The notes beneath the pieces are model-generated. The model made no database searches, was not told the DNA's origin, and saw nothing but the letters and a program-made list of their open reading frames with translations. Source: Amaurobius ferox (lineage: Eukaryota > Arthropoda > Arachnida > Araneae > Amaurobiidae). Taken from it: a stretch of 64,000 bases of DNA. Shown here piece after piece: positions 35,658 through 46,836 of the stretch (position 1 is the stretch's first letter; each line of letters begins with the position of its first letter). The translations under genes and the position numbers were made by a program. The stretch spans positions 135,714,793 through 135,778,792 of the forward strand of contig OX578134.1 in the NCBI GenBank assembly GCA_951213105.1, in the 5' to 3' direction.

Positions 35658-37899
35658 AAGTGATCCCTCACTTATACCCGTTCTCTTTTATGGGCGTTTT
35701 TCACTTATGCGCGTCCCGGGCAGGAATATAGGAAAACAATGATAACTCTTATTCATTTATGCGCCGCACTAAAAAAGCACCTCTCACTTATGCGCGTCGC
35801 AAAAAAAAAAAAAAAAAATTTCTCAGTTCAAAAAGTACCAAGACCAAGACGCTTGTTTTCGGGGTCCCTGTATCAGAGACACTCATTCTGACTTCACAGT
35901 TCAAAAAGTATCTTCTTCAAGCAGTCAGGTGTTGCTTATCGCAAGAATTTTACTCTTTTTGTTCTGCTTCTAAGAATGCATCCCCTCGCCCTTCCCCTAT
36001 TGTTCAGATTCCAGGAACACATTCCTCTACATTATACACAGGGGTGTACGTGGGGGTTCTTGTGATTGAAGTCAGTAAAAGTCGTAGCCAATTACAGAGG
36101 TTAGTACGGTACGTACCACGTGGCATTGATCGTTAACGAAAGAACAATCTTTGGAGTTTTGGTTAGATGGTTACGTTTTAAAATGGCGAAAAGAACGAAA
36201 TTGCAGCTTTCGTTTAAAATGGATGTTATTAAAAAATTCGAAGAAAATCCTTGCACCTCGAAAAAAGCTTTAGCGGAGCTTTTTAATGTCCCAGAATCGA
36301 CACTGAGAGGGATTTTAAAAAATCGGAAGGCGATAATAGTAGTTCATCGAGAATGTCGAATTCAGTCGAAGAAAAGAAGCAGAATTCAAGGCGGAAAGTA
36401 CGAAGAATTTGAGAAAGTTTTGGTGCTATGGTTCAAAGAAGCTCGTGCCTCGAACATGCCTGTTAACGTTGAGCTTCTAAGGGTGAAGGCCGTACAGTTG
36501 TCAAAGAGTTTTGAAATGGAAAACTTTTCTGCATCACATGGATGGATTGAAAAATTCAAAAATAGGCATAGCTTGGCAACTCTTGTCCTTTCTGGGGAAA
36601 GTGCGAATGTCAATAAAGGAACTATAGAACAATGGAGAGAAGACTGAAGAAGATGGTGGGGGAAAATGTAAAGAAAGACTAACTGTCTTGCTGTGTTGCA
36701 ACGCTGATGGTTCGGAAAAATTCCCGCCATTGGTCATTGGTAAATCAAACAAACCTCGCTATTTTAAGAATGTGAAGAAGCTTCCTTGCGACTACAGTAG
36801 CAACAAAACGGCGTGGATGACATCACACATTTTCTTGGATTTTCTTCATAAATTCGACAGGAAAATGGAAAAAGAAAAACAGAAAGTTCTTTTATTCATG
36901 GATCAGTGTCCTGCTCACCCACAAGATCTTCCAACTTTCAACAACACGAAAGTTGTGTTTTTCCTGCGAATTGCATGAGCAACATTCAACCTTTCGATCT
37001 GAGTGTCATTCGTTGTATGAAAGTGCACTACAGAACAACTTTAATCCGTCGACTTCTGGCTGCTTTAGTTAAACAAAACGTGCAACGAAAGACGAATTGA
37101 AGCAAGTTACCGTCCTTGATGCAATTCATATGTTGTGTTCATCATGGAGAAACATCATGACAAGTGTATTAAAAGCTGCTTTAAGAAAGCAGGATTTTCG
37201 TTTCCAGCAGAAAATGAATGTGAGAAGCCAGAAAATGAAAGTGAAAATTGTGAAAATGACATAAACGAAGAAGATTGGCATACTGTATCTGGTGGACTCG
37301 CTACGTGTACTTTCAACGAATTCGTTTATGTAGATGAAAATTTAATCACAGCTCAATTGCGGGAAATTGGAGACATTACAGCTGAAATAAATGGTGGTGA
37401 CAAAGATGACGAGGTGGACGACGATGATGAAGAAGATGCGGCAAAAGTTCCTCCAACTCACACAGTAGCGTTAGAAGCGTTAGAAACTCTGCGTGACTAT
37501 TTTGAGTTCAATTCCGGAAGTGAAGGAACATTTTCACATCTTGATGAAAAGACTCTTTTTGAAAATTCACGAAAACAAAAACAATCCTCGATTGTAAATT
37601 ATTTTGTGAGAAAGCAGTAATAGGAGTAAAACGAAATTTGAGTATGTAAGCATTTCCATTTTCTTTGTGTTCTTAAAAAATAGTAATTCATTAAAAAATA
37701 AATTCATTGCATTTTGAAACTAATCTTATTTACATTTTTCAATAGTGTATACATAGTATTAATTAACAATATAATGTAGTACAATGTATTGCTGTTTCAC
37801 TTTTAAGCTCCCTTTTGTCGTTTTTTGATTATGCGCGTCTCTCACTTATGCGTGTTTTCTCGCTGTCCCCTGCGCCCGCGCATAAGTGAGAGATCACTG
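35658..37899 (+). mobile_element. pogo/Tigger-type DNA transposon, about 2.24 kb, inactive
   Basis: The left end AAGTGATCCCTCACTTATAC and the right end read backwards CAGTGATCTCTCACTTATGC are terminal inverted repeats. Subterminal CTCACTTATGCGCG words are repeated. TA flanks both ends (35656-35657 and 37900-37901) within a TA tract. One transposase gene with a CENP-B-type DNA-binding domain lies inside. The first TIR base is A, not C, on the left. Confidence 0.9.
36183..37620 (+). pseudogene. Tigger/jerky-like transposase, broken
   Basis: Starts at ATG 36183 (MAKRTKLQLSFKMDVIKKFE). Residues 1-55 form the CENP-B N-terminal helix-turn-helix, with FNVPESTLRGILKNR as the recognition part. Residues about 68-130 form the second HTH (ASHGWIEKFKNRHSL). 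A deletion after EQWRED at 36647 removes the segment that normally holds the first catalytic Asp (NADE motif) and shifts the frame into GGKCKERLTVLLCCNADGSE. The second Asp is in LLFMDQCPAHP (near 36893), and the third lies in NIQPFDLSVIRCMK after another shift near 36960. An acidic stretch (DDEVDDDDEED) and a C-terminal NYFVRKQ close it. Catalytically dead. Confidence 0.9.
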
Positions 37900-37920
37900 T
37901 ATATATACAATATACATATG
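37900..37920. repeat. (TA)n remainder right of the Tigger element
   Basis: A short TATATATACAATATACATATG run, the distal part of the tract split by the Tigger insertion. Confidence 0.7.
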
Positions 37921-37959
37921 GAATCAAATGATTAATAAATGCAAAAATAACAAAAGGAG

Positions 37960-38110
37960 AATGGGGATGTTTACAGGGAAGTCGAACGGCCAAGGGGGGA
38001 TTACGACTCTTGTTCCCGGTTGAAGCACGCTTTTAATCCCAGGAAACGTTCCCGGAACCAGACTCGTCTGAAGCAATCCTCCACATGCCGATATTAGAAA
38101 AGCAAAATCC
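37960..38110 (+). repeat. GC-rich dispersed repeat R5, copy 1
   Basis: CGAACGGCCAAGGGGGGATT, then TTCCCGGTTGAAGCACGCTT, TTAATCCCAGGAAACGTTCC and GAACCAGACTCGTCTGAAGC. Related stretches are at 39895-40005 and 46270-46345. It has no tRNA boxes, and its class is unknown. Confidence 0.55.
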
Positions 38111-38286
38111 AATCCATTGAAAACCGAAAGTGAAGACCCAGATCGATAAAATGGAACAATACGAATAGCAATACAACATGGATGTCTATACAACCTATAC
38201 CATCCATATCAACACTGACTTTTCATTACGTGCAAGTCCGTATATAACATGTTACGGTTAAGATTCTTGCATACAGCGTGACGTAA

Positions 38287-39209
38287 CTATAATAGCTCAT
38301 AGAATTTTGCATAAAAGTTCTTATCATACTTTCTGCATGATTTTTCATAATAATGCTTTAGGAAATGTATCGGATATAGTTGTTTTGTCGTTTCACGTAC
38401 CAAATTACGTTCACATATAATGCGTTCAGCCTTGGTTGTATTTAATCTTTTAATTTTGTTAAGATGATTGAGTATTAAGTTACGTAGTACTCCTATGCTT
38501 AAGTTGGTATTCCAGTTGATGATATAGTTTATGCTGACATCAAAGGTCGTTCTTTTATCATACATTTTAAAACAAATACTTTCTTTTTCGTCTGAATAAA
38601 TGCTTATATCTAAAAACTCTATTATATCTTCTCTCACTTGTTTTGTTTCGATCAATTCCAAATTTGCGGGATAAAAGCTGAAGTTAAATTGGTAATTACT
38701 TTCAAAATTTCCAATTAGCACGTCATCCACGAATCTGAAAAAGGGAATTTCATTTAGATAATGAGTTCCGATCTCGTATTTATTCAAATATAAATCGACC
38801 AACATGGAGGAACAGTCACCCCCCCATGGGGATACCTTGAACTTGTTGATAGAATGGATCTCCGTTGTAAAGCAAGTTTTCATATAAAACGAACTTGATG
38901 AGGTTTTTGTATCTATTGATGTTGATATATAGATGTAAATTGTAGTCATAAAATGTTTCGATCATGATCTCAAATAGATCCTTTAAATTTATATTTTTGA
39001 ATAAGTCTTTAATATCGTAGCTTTTAAGGTATAATCTCTCTGGTATCTTGCTCAACTTTTCTATAACTTCATTACTATTTGATACCATTACTGTACCACT
39101 TGATTTTATTTTCTTCATTGTAGGTCTTAAAATATTCAGTAGGATAGCATTAGCCTTAGTCAAGTAAGTTACATCCCACAGTTACCGGTCTAAATTTGAC
39201 GGATGTACA

Positions 39210-39210
<1 letters not shown>
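38287..39210 (-). pseudogene. Penelope-like RT of a distinct lineage (copy 5, lineage D)
   Basis: Minus strand. It begins beside (TA)n in RT motif 2 (VKFRPVTVG, one frame off), then reads LTKANAILLNILRPTM, motif 3 (LYLKSYDIKDLFKNI) and motif 4 (QGIPMGG). The frame is broken at a run of seven G (38819-38825 as C on plus): with six it would read IPMGGDCSSMLVDLYLNKYE. After the break come motif 5 (FFRFVDDVLIGNF) and the thumb (FEVS-type DVSINYIINWNTN), ending with KNFYAKFYELL. No GIY-YIG follows the RT, as expected for the permuted group or for a lost domain. Sequence differs strongly from lineages A and B. Confidence 0.8.
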
Positions 39211-39246
<36 letters not shown>

Positions 39247-39315
39247 TATATATATGACAATATATATATAGATATATATGTAGATATATATGTACATATA
39301 TATCTATATATATAT
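39211..39315. repeat. (TA)n with a short CA tract, 5' edge of PLE copy 5
   Basis: TATATA followed by CACACACACA and then more TA-rich repeats to 39315. Confidence 0.85.
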
Positions 39316-39688
39316 TGTGTTATATATTGTGTGTTGTTTTATGATATTTAAGTTGAATTGTGTCCTCATGGGTCGCTTCTCTGTGGATCTCATTTATTCC
39401 GTTGTTGGGCACAGATTGCATAAAATTTTAAGCACGTATTTTTATGCGATCATAGAAACAACGGGTTTTAGTATATCTGTCTAGAATGTGCCCCTGAAGA
39501 CGTTTCTGGCAGATATACTATTCACTGATTTATTTTCTTTTTCCTATCCATTCCATGATCTACTTTTCCAGCCCTTACTCGTTGCTTTTTACTTTCTGCT
39601 TTTAATGTAATTAAATACACGTTATTATATTACCCGCGGTTTGATGCTGTGTATCCTGATTTGCACTCCTGCACTTTTGTTTTTATTA

Positions 39689-39692
<4 letters not shown>
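39316..39692 (+). repeat. Orphan non-coding segment bounded by (TA)n, possible PLE 3' tail
   Basis: About 375 bases sit between two TA tracts. They hold a perfect 11-base stem (TAGTATATCTG at about 39470 with CAGATATACTA at about 39501) around a loop of about 20-30 bases. Geometry matches other PLE insertions here reduced to their UTR, but no sequence homology to a PLE in this window was seen. Confidence 0.35.
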
Positions 39693-39758
<66 letters not shown>

Positions 39759-39768
39759 TATAGATATA
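39693..39768. repeat. (TA)n microsatellite
   Basis: Almost pure TA, ending in two GATATA units. Confidence 0.95.
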
Positions 39769-39805
39769 GCAAAAAGGAACACTTAAAATATTTTACAATT
39801 CTAGT

Positions 39806-39859
39806 ATACCTTACACCTTTCTGGTAGATCGGACGGTCTGGGTTTCAACAACAACAATT
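39806..39859 (+). repeat. SINE S1 3'-tail fragment
   Basis: TACCTTACACCTTTCTGGTA, GATCGGACGGTCTGGGTTTC and an (AAC)n end. Head and body are missing. Confidence 0.7.
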
Positions 39860-39894
39860 CAAGTATGAAAGAAAGCAAAAGGAATGCTAACGAG

Positions 39895-40110
39895 GGATCA
39901 TTAATGTCTAGTGGGATTGTGACCCCCATTCCTGGTTAAAGTATGCTTTTATTCCTAGGAAACACGCCCAGTAACAGTGATCGCACGAAGCAGTTCCAAA
40001 TCCATGTGTATGGGAAAAACAGAATTCCAATAAAATATACAAGACAGGATTCAGAAACCAAGAAAGCCAAATACGGCTCGAAAAGGGAGTCAACCAACAT
40101 GGAACGAGAG
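39895..40110 (+). repeat. GC-rich dispersed repeat R5, copy 2
   Basis: GTGGGATTGTGACCCCCATT, CCTGGTTAAAGTATGCTTTT, ATTCCTAGGAAACACGCCCA and GCACGAAGCAGTTCC parallel copy 1 at 37960. Confidence 0.55.
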
Positions 40111-40126
40111 TTAAATGATATGAGAG

Positions 40127-40290
<164 letters not shown>

Positions 40291-40844
40291 ACATATAAAA
40301 ATATAGAATTGTAAATCCAAAGGTAGAATGTAAGTAGTAACTCATAATACACTACCTTAAAATTTGCCTACAAAATACAATGAAACAAAGGAAATTCAAA
40401 CATAAAGAGGAAATTATATACATGAGGCTGTCTTTTATTTACAATACAAATGGTTCGAGTGAATTCGTTTACTCCAACTTGAATGACAACTCAATTTGGT
40501 TTGGTAATAAGTTGATACCCCTTGGTTTTTTTTTCTTTCGATTTTAACTTTTTCCAATGGAGATGCAAGACTAGCAGGGAAACATGTGAAACTTTCAGGT
40601 GACAGAATCTGTTTTACCTCTCACTGAGGTGGTTGCTTTATCAATTTGAAGAAGGCTTTTGCCTCTGAAACCAGTTGGTATCTTTATGTATTAAGTGTTG
40701 ACAGTTTATGAAGCTTTTTTTTTTCAGCAGTTCGAGCGTAATTTTTCATATTTTATTTCCAATATTCAATAACAAACTCTCAAATTTTAAAATAGTATTT
40801 CACTGTTTCTTTAAAACCTCTTAATAAAATTACACCTTCAGAAA
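40291..40844. other. Nothing recognised
   Basis: AT-rich DNA without a supported feature. Confidence 0.45.
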
Positions 40845-41160
40845 ATTATCACTCGTGTTTTAAAAATCACTTCTTACCGGCACCAATAACACTACAAGAG
40901 AAACAAAATTCTCGCAGCAATAGCCATTTAAAGAACACAAAAAGGTAAGAATGGTACTTCTTTCATGGATGTGAAGCGAATTTTCTAACATCTTACCTCC
41001 ATTTTTGTGAAGAAAAGTGGGCGGTTTTGGTATTTTGCCGAACACACAATTTTGTATAGGGACCTATTAGCTGCAGTTCTAGGAGAGAAACCTTTTCTGC
41101 AGATTGTGGTTAGTATTAATATTGACCAGAAGGAACTCGCGAGGGAGGAGAAAGTAGATA
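40845..41160. repeat. Dispersed repeat R4, copy 2
   Basis: AAGAAAAGTGGGCGGTTTTG, GGTATTTTGC, GCAGATTGTGGTTAGT and TATTGACCAGAAGG match copy 1 at 25430-25760 in the same order. Confidence 0.6.
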
Positions 41161-41736
41161 ATATGTTCGTAAAAAGGGCAATTTAAGGATGAGCATATAA
41201 TGCAAAAAATATGCACTCATTTGTCCTGTCGGATAAAGAAATCCAACTGCGCTGTATGGGACAGTGGATATTTTTGTTAAATAAAGATTTGAACGAAAAA
41301 ACCTATTTGGATGATGCTTTCATCTCTTAATGTCTAACCACTTTACTGTCCACTTTACTGTCCCGCCCCAACTTCATCATTGCACTGGATTGGATTATTT
41401 TTGGACATTTCTGTTCTTTGTATGTATATAAGAACTATTTTAATCCAAACGAACTAATCGGGCACTATAGTTTAATATAGAGCATATGCTTACACACAGC
41501 ACTCTTAACCCGTACTTGGGGTATTCAAATACTACTTATTTGGATCTGAAGTTGAGATAATAAACATCAGATGGGTCTTGCAGTTCGAAAATTGAATTAA
41601 AATTGCAAATTTGGTGTAATTATAATTAAGTATACATGCCATATTGTGGAAGTGAACTCAATTTAATGCATTATGAAATAAAGAAAAAGAAAAATATTTT
41701 GTGGTTTGATTCCCCGCGAACCTGGAGAGTTCTGAG
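41161..41736. other. Nothing firm; R2 fragment at about 41585-41690
   Basis: The words AACTCAATTTAATGCATTAT and GAAATAAAG match the R2 family. GTGGTTTGATTCCCC at 41701 resembles an isolated B-box. Confidence 0.4.
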
Positions 41737-42072
41737 CCTCTGAGACGGTTACATGTGCCTTCTCTAATCTACTGTTGCCAATCCCGAGCAACTACCATAT
41801 TTCTTCGACCAAGGTGACGACTGTACCTTTTTCCGCCTCGCCTCGACGACTGGACCTGGAGCCTCTTCGACGGTTACTGTGTTTTCTTTGATCCACTGTT
41901 CCCAATCCCGAGCAACTACTACATCTCTCCGACCAAGATGACGACTGGACCTTTTGCCGGCTTGCCTCGACGACTGGACCTGGAGCCTCTGCGACGGTTA
42001 CATGTACCTTCTCGGATTCACTGTTGCCAACACCGAGCAACTACGATATCTCTCCGACCAAGATGATGACTG
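41737..42072. repeat. GC-rich minisatellite, 124-125 bp x 2.7
   Basis: Units start at 41737, 41862 and 41986, each with CGACGGTTAC or a variant, then CCCGAGCAACTAC, CCGACCAAG and CTCGACGACTGGACCTGGAG. The unit length is not a multiple of three, so the frames differ between units; this argues against a protein repeat. Much richer in GC than its surroundings. Confidence 0.9.
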
Positions 42073-42499
42073 ATGCGTCTGTTAGACAAACCAGCTTCTC
42101 TTAAGTCTATGATGCGACCTGTCTTGAAATCCGACAATTGTTCATAGCGCCGTCGAGTATGTCTCAAAGGTATCTTTGTACATAATTATTTGCAGTATAA
42201 AATCAAAATAACCCAGTGAGTGAGAACACCGGTCATTTTAAATGCTGCTCAACGTCGTTCTCATGCTCGTTGTATGAGCCTTATAACTTAATTCACGCTG
42301 ACAGTTTGATCATTTGCATAACTCTTAAAACAACATTTGTATGCCGAGTTTCATGATTGTAGCTCAATGTTTTGATAAGTGCATATATATGTTTGTTAAC
42401 AGAGTGTATTTTCGCCTGGAAGCTGAGGCATTATCCTTTGAGCTACTGGGATAATACTCTTTCCCCAGTTGAAGTTGAAGTAGAACCTACATTGATTCC
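42073..42499. other. Nothing recognised
   Basis: Spacer between the minisatellite and the satellite. Confidence 0.45.
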
Positions 42500-42705
42500 T
42501 CGCTGCAAATATTATTTTTATTAGATTGGAAATTATTTTGTTTATTTTAATCTGGAAAGGTTATTAATTATGATTATGGGAAAATTTCTAAATTAATATT
42601 TTAGTTCCGATTTCTGCAAATGATAAGTTTATTAGATTAGGCATTATTCTATACGGTGGGCTCAAATTTTCGTTTACGAACCTTTTAATGTTGGTAGTTT
42701 TATCT
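42500..42705. repeat. AT-rich satellite, left part
   Basis: Contains TTATTAGATTGGAAATTATT, then GATAAGTTTATTAGATTAGGC and ATGTTGGTAGTTTTATC. These are the landmarks of the array at 44461-45780, so the two were probably one array before insertions. Confidence 0.6.
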
Positions 42706-43373
42706 TCTTAAATAATAAAAGGAAGTGTCATTGTGTCTGTCTGTGTGTCTTATACACTACGTTCAGCGACCGCGCGTCGGAGAGCTACGAAATTTGGCAG
42801 ACCCAGGGGGGGGGGGAGGGGACACGTGAAAACCGATTTTTAAAATTTGAATTATTTTTTTAGCTATTTAATGTTTTATGCGATTTCGACCGTTTTTTGC
42901 CCTTTTTGCCCCTTTTGCTCCACCATCCAGACGTCGTAGAAAGAAAACAAATCACACCACCGGAAAGAGCAGACAATTGCGAGTAAAAATATATCAATTT
43001 CAATTCTCAATTTCAAATTCGAATATTTTTTAAAAGATTTTAAAACAAAAGTCACTTTCGGTTCAAAAAGACGAACTTTCGTTTTTAAATCTTCCCATCG
43101 CAAAAACTACTAATAATTTCGACTAATAATTTACATTTTTAGAAAGCTTAAACATCTGGCTTTTTTTCAAGCCCAATCTGGTCAAGAAATAATTATAAAT
43201 ATCCACAGGATCGCGATTTTAATGAACTAAGGATTTTCAATTTCGCGGCAAACCGCGTTTTCACCCGCAGAAGTTTTTTCCCTGTTTCCACTGAGACCGC
43301 GCTTCCGGTTTTAAATGAATTATGAGCTTAGCATATGTGTTGTATACAACGGGTGAAATTGTTATATTTATAT
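42706..43373. other. Interstitial sequence with TGTCTG tract and poly(G)
   Basis: GTGTCTGTCTGTGTGTCT, GAGAGCTACGAAATTTGGCA and a run of about 11 G near 42807 recall the module order of R2/R3 repeats, but homology is not clear. Confidence 0.35.
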
Positions 43374-43600
43374 GATATTTTAAATGGATATTTTAATTTA
43401 AGGATATTTTAAAGAGATATTTTAAATAATTTAAATGATTGAATTATGGTGGTTTGAATTATGGGGATGTATTTGAAATTGGATGGATTGGTGGAACGAT
43501 ATGGATGGTTGAGGGAACGGTATGGATATTTTAATTTTATGGATATTTTAAATGATGGAACGATGGATATTTTAATTTTATGGATATTTTAAATAGCATA
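43374..43600 (+). repeat. Degenerate GGATATTTTAA tandem repeat
   Basis: GGATATTTTAA recurs many times, and ATGGATATTTTAATTTTATG recurs as a larger unit around 43520-43600. Confidence 0.7.
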
Positions 43601-43618
43601 TGGTCATTATAAAATTTA

Positions 43619-43860
43619 AATTAGCACGCGGGAAGTCAGCGCGCGGGAATTGCACTCGGAAGGCCCGGGTTCGATTCCTGCCACAGCCTAAACTGCCGCC
43701 GTGTTCAGGCGGAGTACGATCACGTTAAACATGTGGGTTCGTAAGTCCTTCCGAGAGGTTGGTGGTAGGGGAAAGAGGGTACGGTCCCTGTGGATGGCTC
43801 CTCCACTGAGTTCCGGTCTAAATTGGGTGAATAAAAAGAAAGTTATGGATATTGTCGTGA
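43619..43860 (+). mobile_element. SINE S1, unit 1 of a trimer
   Basis: B-box GGTTCGATTCC at about 43669. The body includes GAGTACGATCACGTTAAACA and GGTTGGTGGTAGGGG, and it ends TTGGGTGAATAAAAAGAAAG without the terminal tail of single copies. The A-box region is rearranged (ACGCGGGAAGTCAGCGCGCG). Confidence 0.85.
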
Positions 43861-43861
43861 A

Positions 43862-44098
43862 GGGCGCGGTAGCCCAGTGGTTAGCGCGCGGGAATTGCAG
43901 TCGGTAGGCTCGGGTTCGATTCCCGCCACTGCCAAAACTGCTGCCGTGTCCACGCGGAGTACGATCACTTTAAACATGTGGTTCCGTAAGTCCTTCCGAG
44001 AGGTTGGTGGTAGAGGAAGGAGGGTACGGTCCTTGTGGATGCCTCTCCCACTGGGTTCCGGTCTAAATTGGGTGAATAAAAAGAAAAATATGGAGATT
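43862..44098 (+). mobile_element. SINE S1, unit 2 of a trimer
   Basis: Perfect A-box TAGCCCAGTGG (43870-43880) and B-box GGTTCGATTCC (43913-43923), 32 bases apart. The junction to both neighbours is the same GAATAAAAAGAAA...ATTGTCG...G linker, so the array looks multiplied as a unit, not as separate insertions. Confidence 0.9.
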
Positions 44099-44106
44099 GT
44101 CGCGGA

Positions 44107-44370
44107 GTGCGCGGTAGCCCAGTGGTAGGCGCGCGGGTATTGCACTCGGTAGGCCCTGGTTCGATTCCCGCCACTGTCAAAACTGCCGCCGTATTCACGC
44201 GGAGTACGATCACGTTAAACATGTGGGACCGTAAGTCCTTCTAAAAGGTTGGTGGTAGGGGATAGAGGGTACGGTCCCTGGGGATGCCTCTCCCACTGGG
44301 TTCCGGTCTAAATTGGGTGGCACTTCCTAGCCGTCCAAACAGTTACCATACACCTTTCTGGTAGGTTGCG
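44107..44370 (+). mobile_element. SINE S1, unit 3 of a trimer, with tail
   Basis: A-box TAGCCCAGTGG, B-box GGTTCGATTCC. It is the only unit of the trimer with the distal part GGCACTTCCTAGCCGTCCAA and CACCTTTCTGGTAGGTTG, the normal 3' end of the family. Confidence 0.9.
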
Positions 44371-44460
44371 CCAGCGAGTTTGCCACGGTCAGAATTTGCC
44401 ACGATCAGAAATTTCAAGGGTAGCGAACAGGCTGGTCGCCAAAGGCGGCTAGTTTGTAAC

Positions 44461-45780
44461 AATAGCGAAATTTTAAAATTAATTTCTTATTTCTTAGATC
44501 TATAAATATTAATTTTATTCGATTGAATATTATATAAAATTATTTATGTGTACAACTTTTCATATATATGAACATTTTTGCAAAGGTTGGTTAGGTAGTT
44601 TCAATTCTTGGTCAATACTCAATTCTCTTTTTGGTAGTTTCAATTTGCCAATAATGGCAAAATTAAAGGAAAAAAAAATGTTTTAACTTCTTTTTCTACA
44701 AATAATTTTATTATTATACTGTGCATTATTTTACCGGTGTGCGCAGCTTTTCTTTGCAAAGGTTGGTAGTTTTATTTGTAATAATGAACAAATATTAAAA
44801 TTCATTTTTACTTTCCTATCTTTTCAAATATTAATTTTATTAGATTGGGTAATATTCTAATGATATGTTCAAATTTTCATGTATGGATTTTTTATTACGC
44901 ATGCTGTTTTTATGATAATGGTAAAACTTTAAAAATAAATTTTAATTAAAATTTTTGCAAATATTTATTTTATGAGATTGAGCATTATTTTAATGGCGTG
45001 AGCAAATTTTCTTTTATGAACACTTTTTTAGATGATTGGTAGTTTTAATTGTGATATAGTAAAAGAATTTGTTTAAATATTTATTTTATGAGATTGAGAA
45101 TTATTTTAATGGTGTGTGCAAATTTTGTTTTATGAACACTTTTTGAGATGATTGGTAATTTTAATTGTGATATCGGAAAAATCAAAATTAATTTTTTAAT
45201 CCTCCTTTCTGCAAATGTTAATTTTAATACATTGGACAATATTCTAATGTTGACATTATTCCAACGGAGTGTACAATTATTTTGTTTAAAAATCTTTCTT
45301 TGCGAAGGTTGGTAGTTTTATTTGAGATAATGGCAAAATATTAAAAGTAATTTTCTAGTTCTTTTCTATAAATATTAATTTTAGTAGATTGGGTATTATT
45401 TCAGCGGTGAGTGCAAATTTTTATTTATGATCATTTTTTAGCAAAAGGTGGTTGTTTCATTCGTGATACCGCCAAAATTTTAAAATTAACTTTTTAATTT
45501 CTTTTCACTTATGAACCTTTCTTTGTAAAGGTTTGCAGTTTTATTTATAATAATGGCAAAATTTGAAATTTTATGCTGTATTTCCTCACTTTTCTATTAT
45601 TAATTTTACTAAATTGGGAAATATTTTTATGGCGTTTGCAGATTTACATTTATAAACATTTTTTAGCGAATGTTAGTAGTTTTATTTGTGATAATAGAAA
45701 CATTTAAAAATTGATCTTTTAACTATTTTTTCTACACATATTAATGTCATTTGATTGGGAATTACTTATTATAATAGTTC
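44461..45780 (+). repeat. AT-rich satellite, main part
   Basis: At least seven diverged monomers. The landmark TAGATTGGG.ATTATT appears near 44841, 44974, 45090, 45230, 45385, 45611 and 45750, alternating with TTGGTAGTTTTATTTGTGATAATGG-like text. Spacing is about 116-160 bases, with one larger gap. No coding potential; spatially isolated and degenerate, so likely an old array. Confidence 0.7.
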
Positions 45781-46406
45781 ATTTATGTGAATTAAACTTT
45801 TTATCGCCAGATCTATGATATTAGAATATTGTATGTATGTTTTATTGTGTTAAATTCTTAAACATTTAATTTCTCATTCCAATATCTGCCTAAATCGTCG
45901 AAAATATCACTTTCCGCTTTTTCTTGGCGTAGTTTGTTTTCATTCTATCTGCTTTTAGAGTGGATCTGGCAAGGGCTTATGGTAGAGATGCATCATGAAA
46001 CATTGATTTAGACACTTTAGCTTATAGGATTTTACCCTGCCCGTCCTGTAGGAAATATATTCATTTTTTATAATAGTATATATATATATATATACACAAT
46101 ATAAAACTTGAAAAAATGCTACAATTTTGAGTGAATTGATTAAAAAGTTAAAAGCAAAAAAATAATTTTTAATACAACTTGTAAAGTGCTATGCTGCAAT
46201 TTCACATGTGTATACCTATATAAATTCCCAAATAGGACAAGTAGCAATGTACTTGTAAAATTTCTAGATAAGTGACGGAAGTAACGGCCGGGGGGAGTTG
46301 CGATCCCCAACACTCCGGTTAAAGCTTTTTTCCGCCATGGCAAACGCTCCAGGTAGCCGATACTCCCTACACTATTTTCTTCATGACTCTTATAAAACCG
46401 TAAAAA
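45781..46406. other. Mostly nothing; R5-like fragment at 46270-46345
   Basis: GTAACGGCCGGGGGGAGTTG, CGATCCCCAACACTCCGGTT and GCAAACGCTCCAGG match the R5 word order. A short TA run lies at 46078-46095. The remainder is AT-rich and featureless. Confidence 0.4.
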
Positions 46407-46439
46407 TTACATACATACATATACACTTTCAATAACTTG

Positions 46440-46472
46440 TAAAAATCCAAATGTTTAACATTTGGATTTTTA
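46440..46472. repeat. Perfect palindrome in the 3' UTR of PLE copy 6
   Basis: TAAAAATCCAAATGTT is followed, after one T, by its exact inverse AACATTTGGATTTTTA. Confidence 0.9.
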
Positions 46473-46836
46473 GGCTTACGATAAGTTCATTTCGAAAAAA
46501 TTCTCTTCGGGTCCATATATCCCTTCGAAATGAACACAAAAATGCTTGTTTCTGAAACACAAGATAGATTTTATCTATAAACTTGTGTTATATGGACGAC
46601 AAGCATATAGATTGGAACAATAAAGGAAACATAAATACCTCAAAACACACCTCTTCAGCGCAACCATGACGAGCAAAATATGACTGGACCAATGTTGCCA
46701 TATGCCAAAATGAAAAGATGTGATTTGCTGTTGCCAAAGAGAGTAATAAAAACTCTACTGCACAAAAGCAATAAAATGAAATAAAATGAGTTATTCAACA
46801 GTTAAAGTTTCAAGATAAAAAGATGAAAATATAATT

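Noticed and set aside
38810..38830. Selenocysteine readthrough at the TGA in PLE copy 5
   Set aside because: The protein continues in a different frame after the TGA, so a base insertion explains the break, not recoding of the stop.
41792..42040. Minus-strand 82-residue frame across the minisatellite
   Set aside because: The repeat period is not a multiple of three and the frame is not kept between units.
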